From JAJUFS01 sp964599565 (lineage in GTDB: Bacteria > Pseudomonadota > Gammaproteobacteria > Natronospirales > JAJUFS01), in assembly GCA_964599565.1 (NCBI GenBank), contig CAZRFE010000066.1, positions 1 to 14,574 on the forward strand: 14,574 bases of DNA, read 5' to 3'. The notes under the pieces are model-generated. The model had not been told where the DNA came from. It worked only from the letters and a program-made list of their open reading frames with translations, and did not search any database. Both the position numbers and the translations under genes were made by a program. This document shows, piece after piece, positions 13,742 through 14,574 of this stretch; position 1 is the stretch's first letter; each line of letters starts with the position of its first letter.

Positions 13742-14574
13742 TTGCGCTCCCGGACGAGGCTCACGAAGATTTCCTCCAGCGAACTCTGGCTGGAATGCAG
13801 GTCCTTGTAGTCGATGCCGTGCGTGGCAAGCCTGCGCAGCAGCTCGGCGATGCCTGTCTGCTCGCGCTGCGTGTCGAAGGTGTAGACGAGCGCATTGCCG
13901 TCCTCGGCGAGCTCAAGCGATTCGTTGCGCAGATCCTCGGGGATCGCGGCGAGCGGCTGCTGCAGCTGGAGCGTGAGCTGCTTCCTGCCGAGCTTTTCCA
14001 TCAGCGTGCGTTTCTCCTCGACGAGAATCAGCTCGCCCTTGCTGATGACGCCGATGCGGTCCGCCATCTCCTCGGCTTCCTCGATGTAGTGCGTGGTGAG
14101 GATGATGGTGACGCCGCTCTCGCGCAGGCCGCGCACCATCTCCCACATGTCGCGGCGCAGCTCCACGTCCACGCCGGCGGTGGGTTCGTCGAGGAAAAGA
14201 ATCTGCGGCTCGTGCGAGAGCGCCTTGGCGATCATCACGCGGCGCTTCATGCCGCCGGAGAGCGTCATGATGCGCGCATCCTTCTTCTCCCACAGCGACA
14301 GATCGCGCAGCAGCTTCTCGATGTATGCGGGATCCGGCGCCTTGCCGAACAGTCCGCGGCTGAAGTTCACCGTCGCCCACACGCTTTCGAACGCATCCGT
14401 TGCAAGCTCCTGCGGCACCAGGCCGATCTTCGCCCGCACCGCGCGGAAATCCGTGACGATGTCGCGCCCGTCGGCAAGGATCTGCCCGCCGCTCGCCTTC
14501 ACGATGCCGCACACCGCGCTGATGAGCGTGGTCTTGCCCGCGCCGTTCGGCCCGAGCAGCGCGAAGATCTCGCC
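13738..14574 (-). CDS. yadG: YadG-like ABC transporter ATP-binding protein (5' end outside the window)
   Basis: A partial 278-residue ATPase; the start codon lies beyond base 14574 and perhaps 25-35 N-terminal residues are missing. All nucleotide-binding motifs are present: Walker A GPNGAGKTT (about 14527-14553), Q-loop LVPQE, signature LSGGMKRR, Walker B ILFLDEPTAGVD and the H-loop histidine in ILTTHYIEEAEEMADR. The run LSGGMKRRVMIAKAL, then DEPTAGVDVELRRDMWEM, resembles E. coli YadG closely. The C-terminal tail, SLEEIFVSLVRERK, is also family-typical. It hydrolyses ATP to drive export through the adjacent permease. A GTG inside Walker-domain sequence at 14514 is not the true start, because coding sequence runs on upstream to the window edge. 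Confidence 0.95.
   Translation of the reverse strand, partial: GEIFALLGPNGAGKTTLISAVCGIVKASGGQILADGRDIVTDFRAVRAKIGLVPQELATDAFESVWATVNFSRGLFGKAPDPAYIEKLLRDLSLWEKKDARIMTLSGGMKRRVMIAKALSHEPQILFLDEPTAGVDVELRRDMWEMVRGLRESGVTIILTTHYIEEAEEMADRIGVISKGELILVEEKRTLMEKLGRKQLTLQLQQPLAAIPEDLRNESLELAEDGNALVYTFDTQREQTGIAELLRRLATHGIDYKDLHSSQSSLEEIFVSLVRERK

Overview
The window is a dense, high-GC (roughly 65% by eye) bacterial chromosome segment. Its gene complement and codon use fit a high-GC proteobacterium, most likely gamma-proteobacterial, but nothing in it fixes the genus. No rRNA, tRNA, CRISPR array, insertion sequence or phage gene was seen. No gene-free gap exceeds about 160 bases.

Region 1 (1-5670) is a multidrug efflux locus. 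On the minus strand lie an AcrA/MexA-type periplasmic adaptor lipoprotein and an AcrB/MexB-type RND pump, closed by an intrinsic terminator. No outer-membrane channel gene follows, so the pump presumably uses a TolC/OprM-type channel encoded elsewhere. Divergently on the plus strand is an AcrR-like TetR-family repressor. Its start overlap (ATGA) couples it to a small ICMT-like membrane methyltransferase. The shared intergenic region carries a good minus-strand promoter with a perfect 14-bp palindrome between the -35 and -10 boxes, and a second overlapping inverted repeat: a clear candidate operator.

Region 2 (5667-8931, minus strand) reads as a tightly packed operon. First comes a fusion of an N-terminal DsbA/thioredoxin-like domain (CPHC) to a complete NhaA Na+/H+ antiporter. 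Next is a small unrecognised ORF whose first third appears to be coded in a different frame. Last is a pirin-family cupin. Both junctions are ATGA overlaps. The pirin stop codon overlaps the convergent methyltransferase stop at a CTAG.

Region 3 (9090-11692, plus strand) holds small genes of weak annotation: a hydrophobic membrane protein, a secreted NTF2/SnoaL-like protein, an AraC-family regulator (DUF6597-like N-terminus) with a promoter placed for a leaderless transcript, and a secreted protein of unknown family.

Region 4 (11779-14574, minus strand) is an operon that starts outside the window. It encodes a YadG-like ABC ATPase (5' end cut by the window edge), a YadH-like ABC-2 permease, two small membrane proteins of unknown function, and an HCCA-isomerase/DsbA-family protein. 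Spacing is 7 bases or less throughout.

No wholly new defence or mobile system is evident. The most notable items are the DsbA-NhaA fusion with a changed pH-sensor segment, the frame-switched remnant behind it, the operator architecture of the efflux locus, and the leaderless AraC gene.
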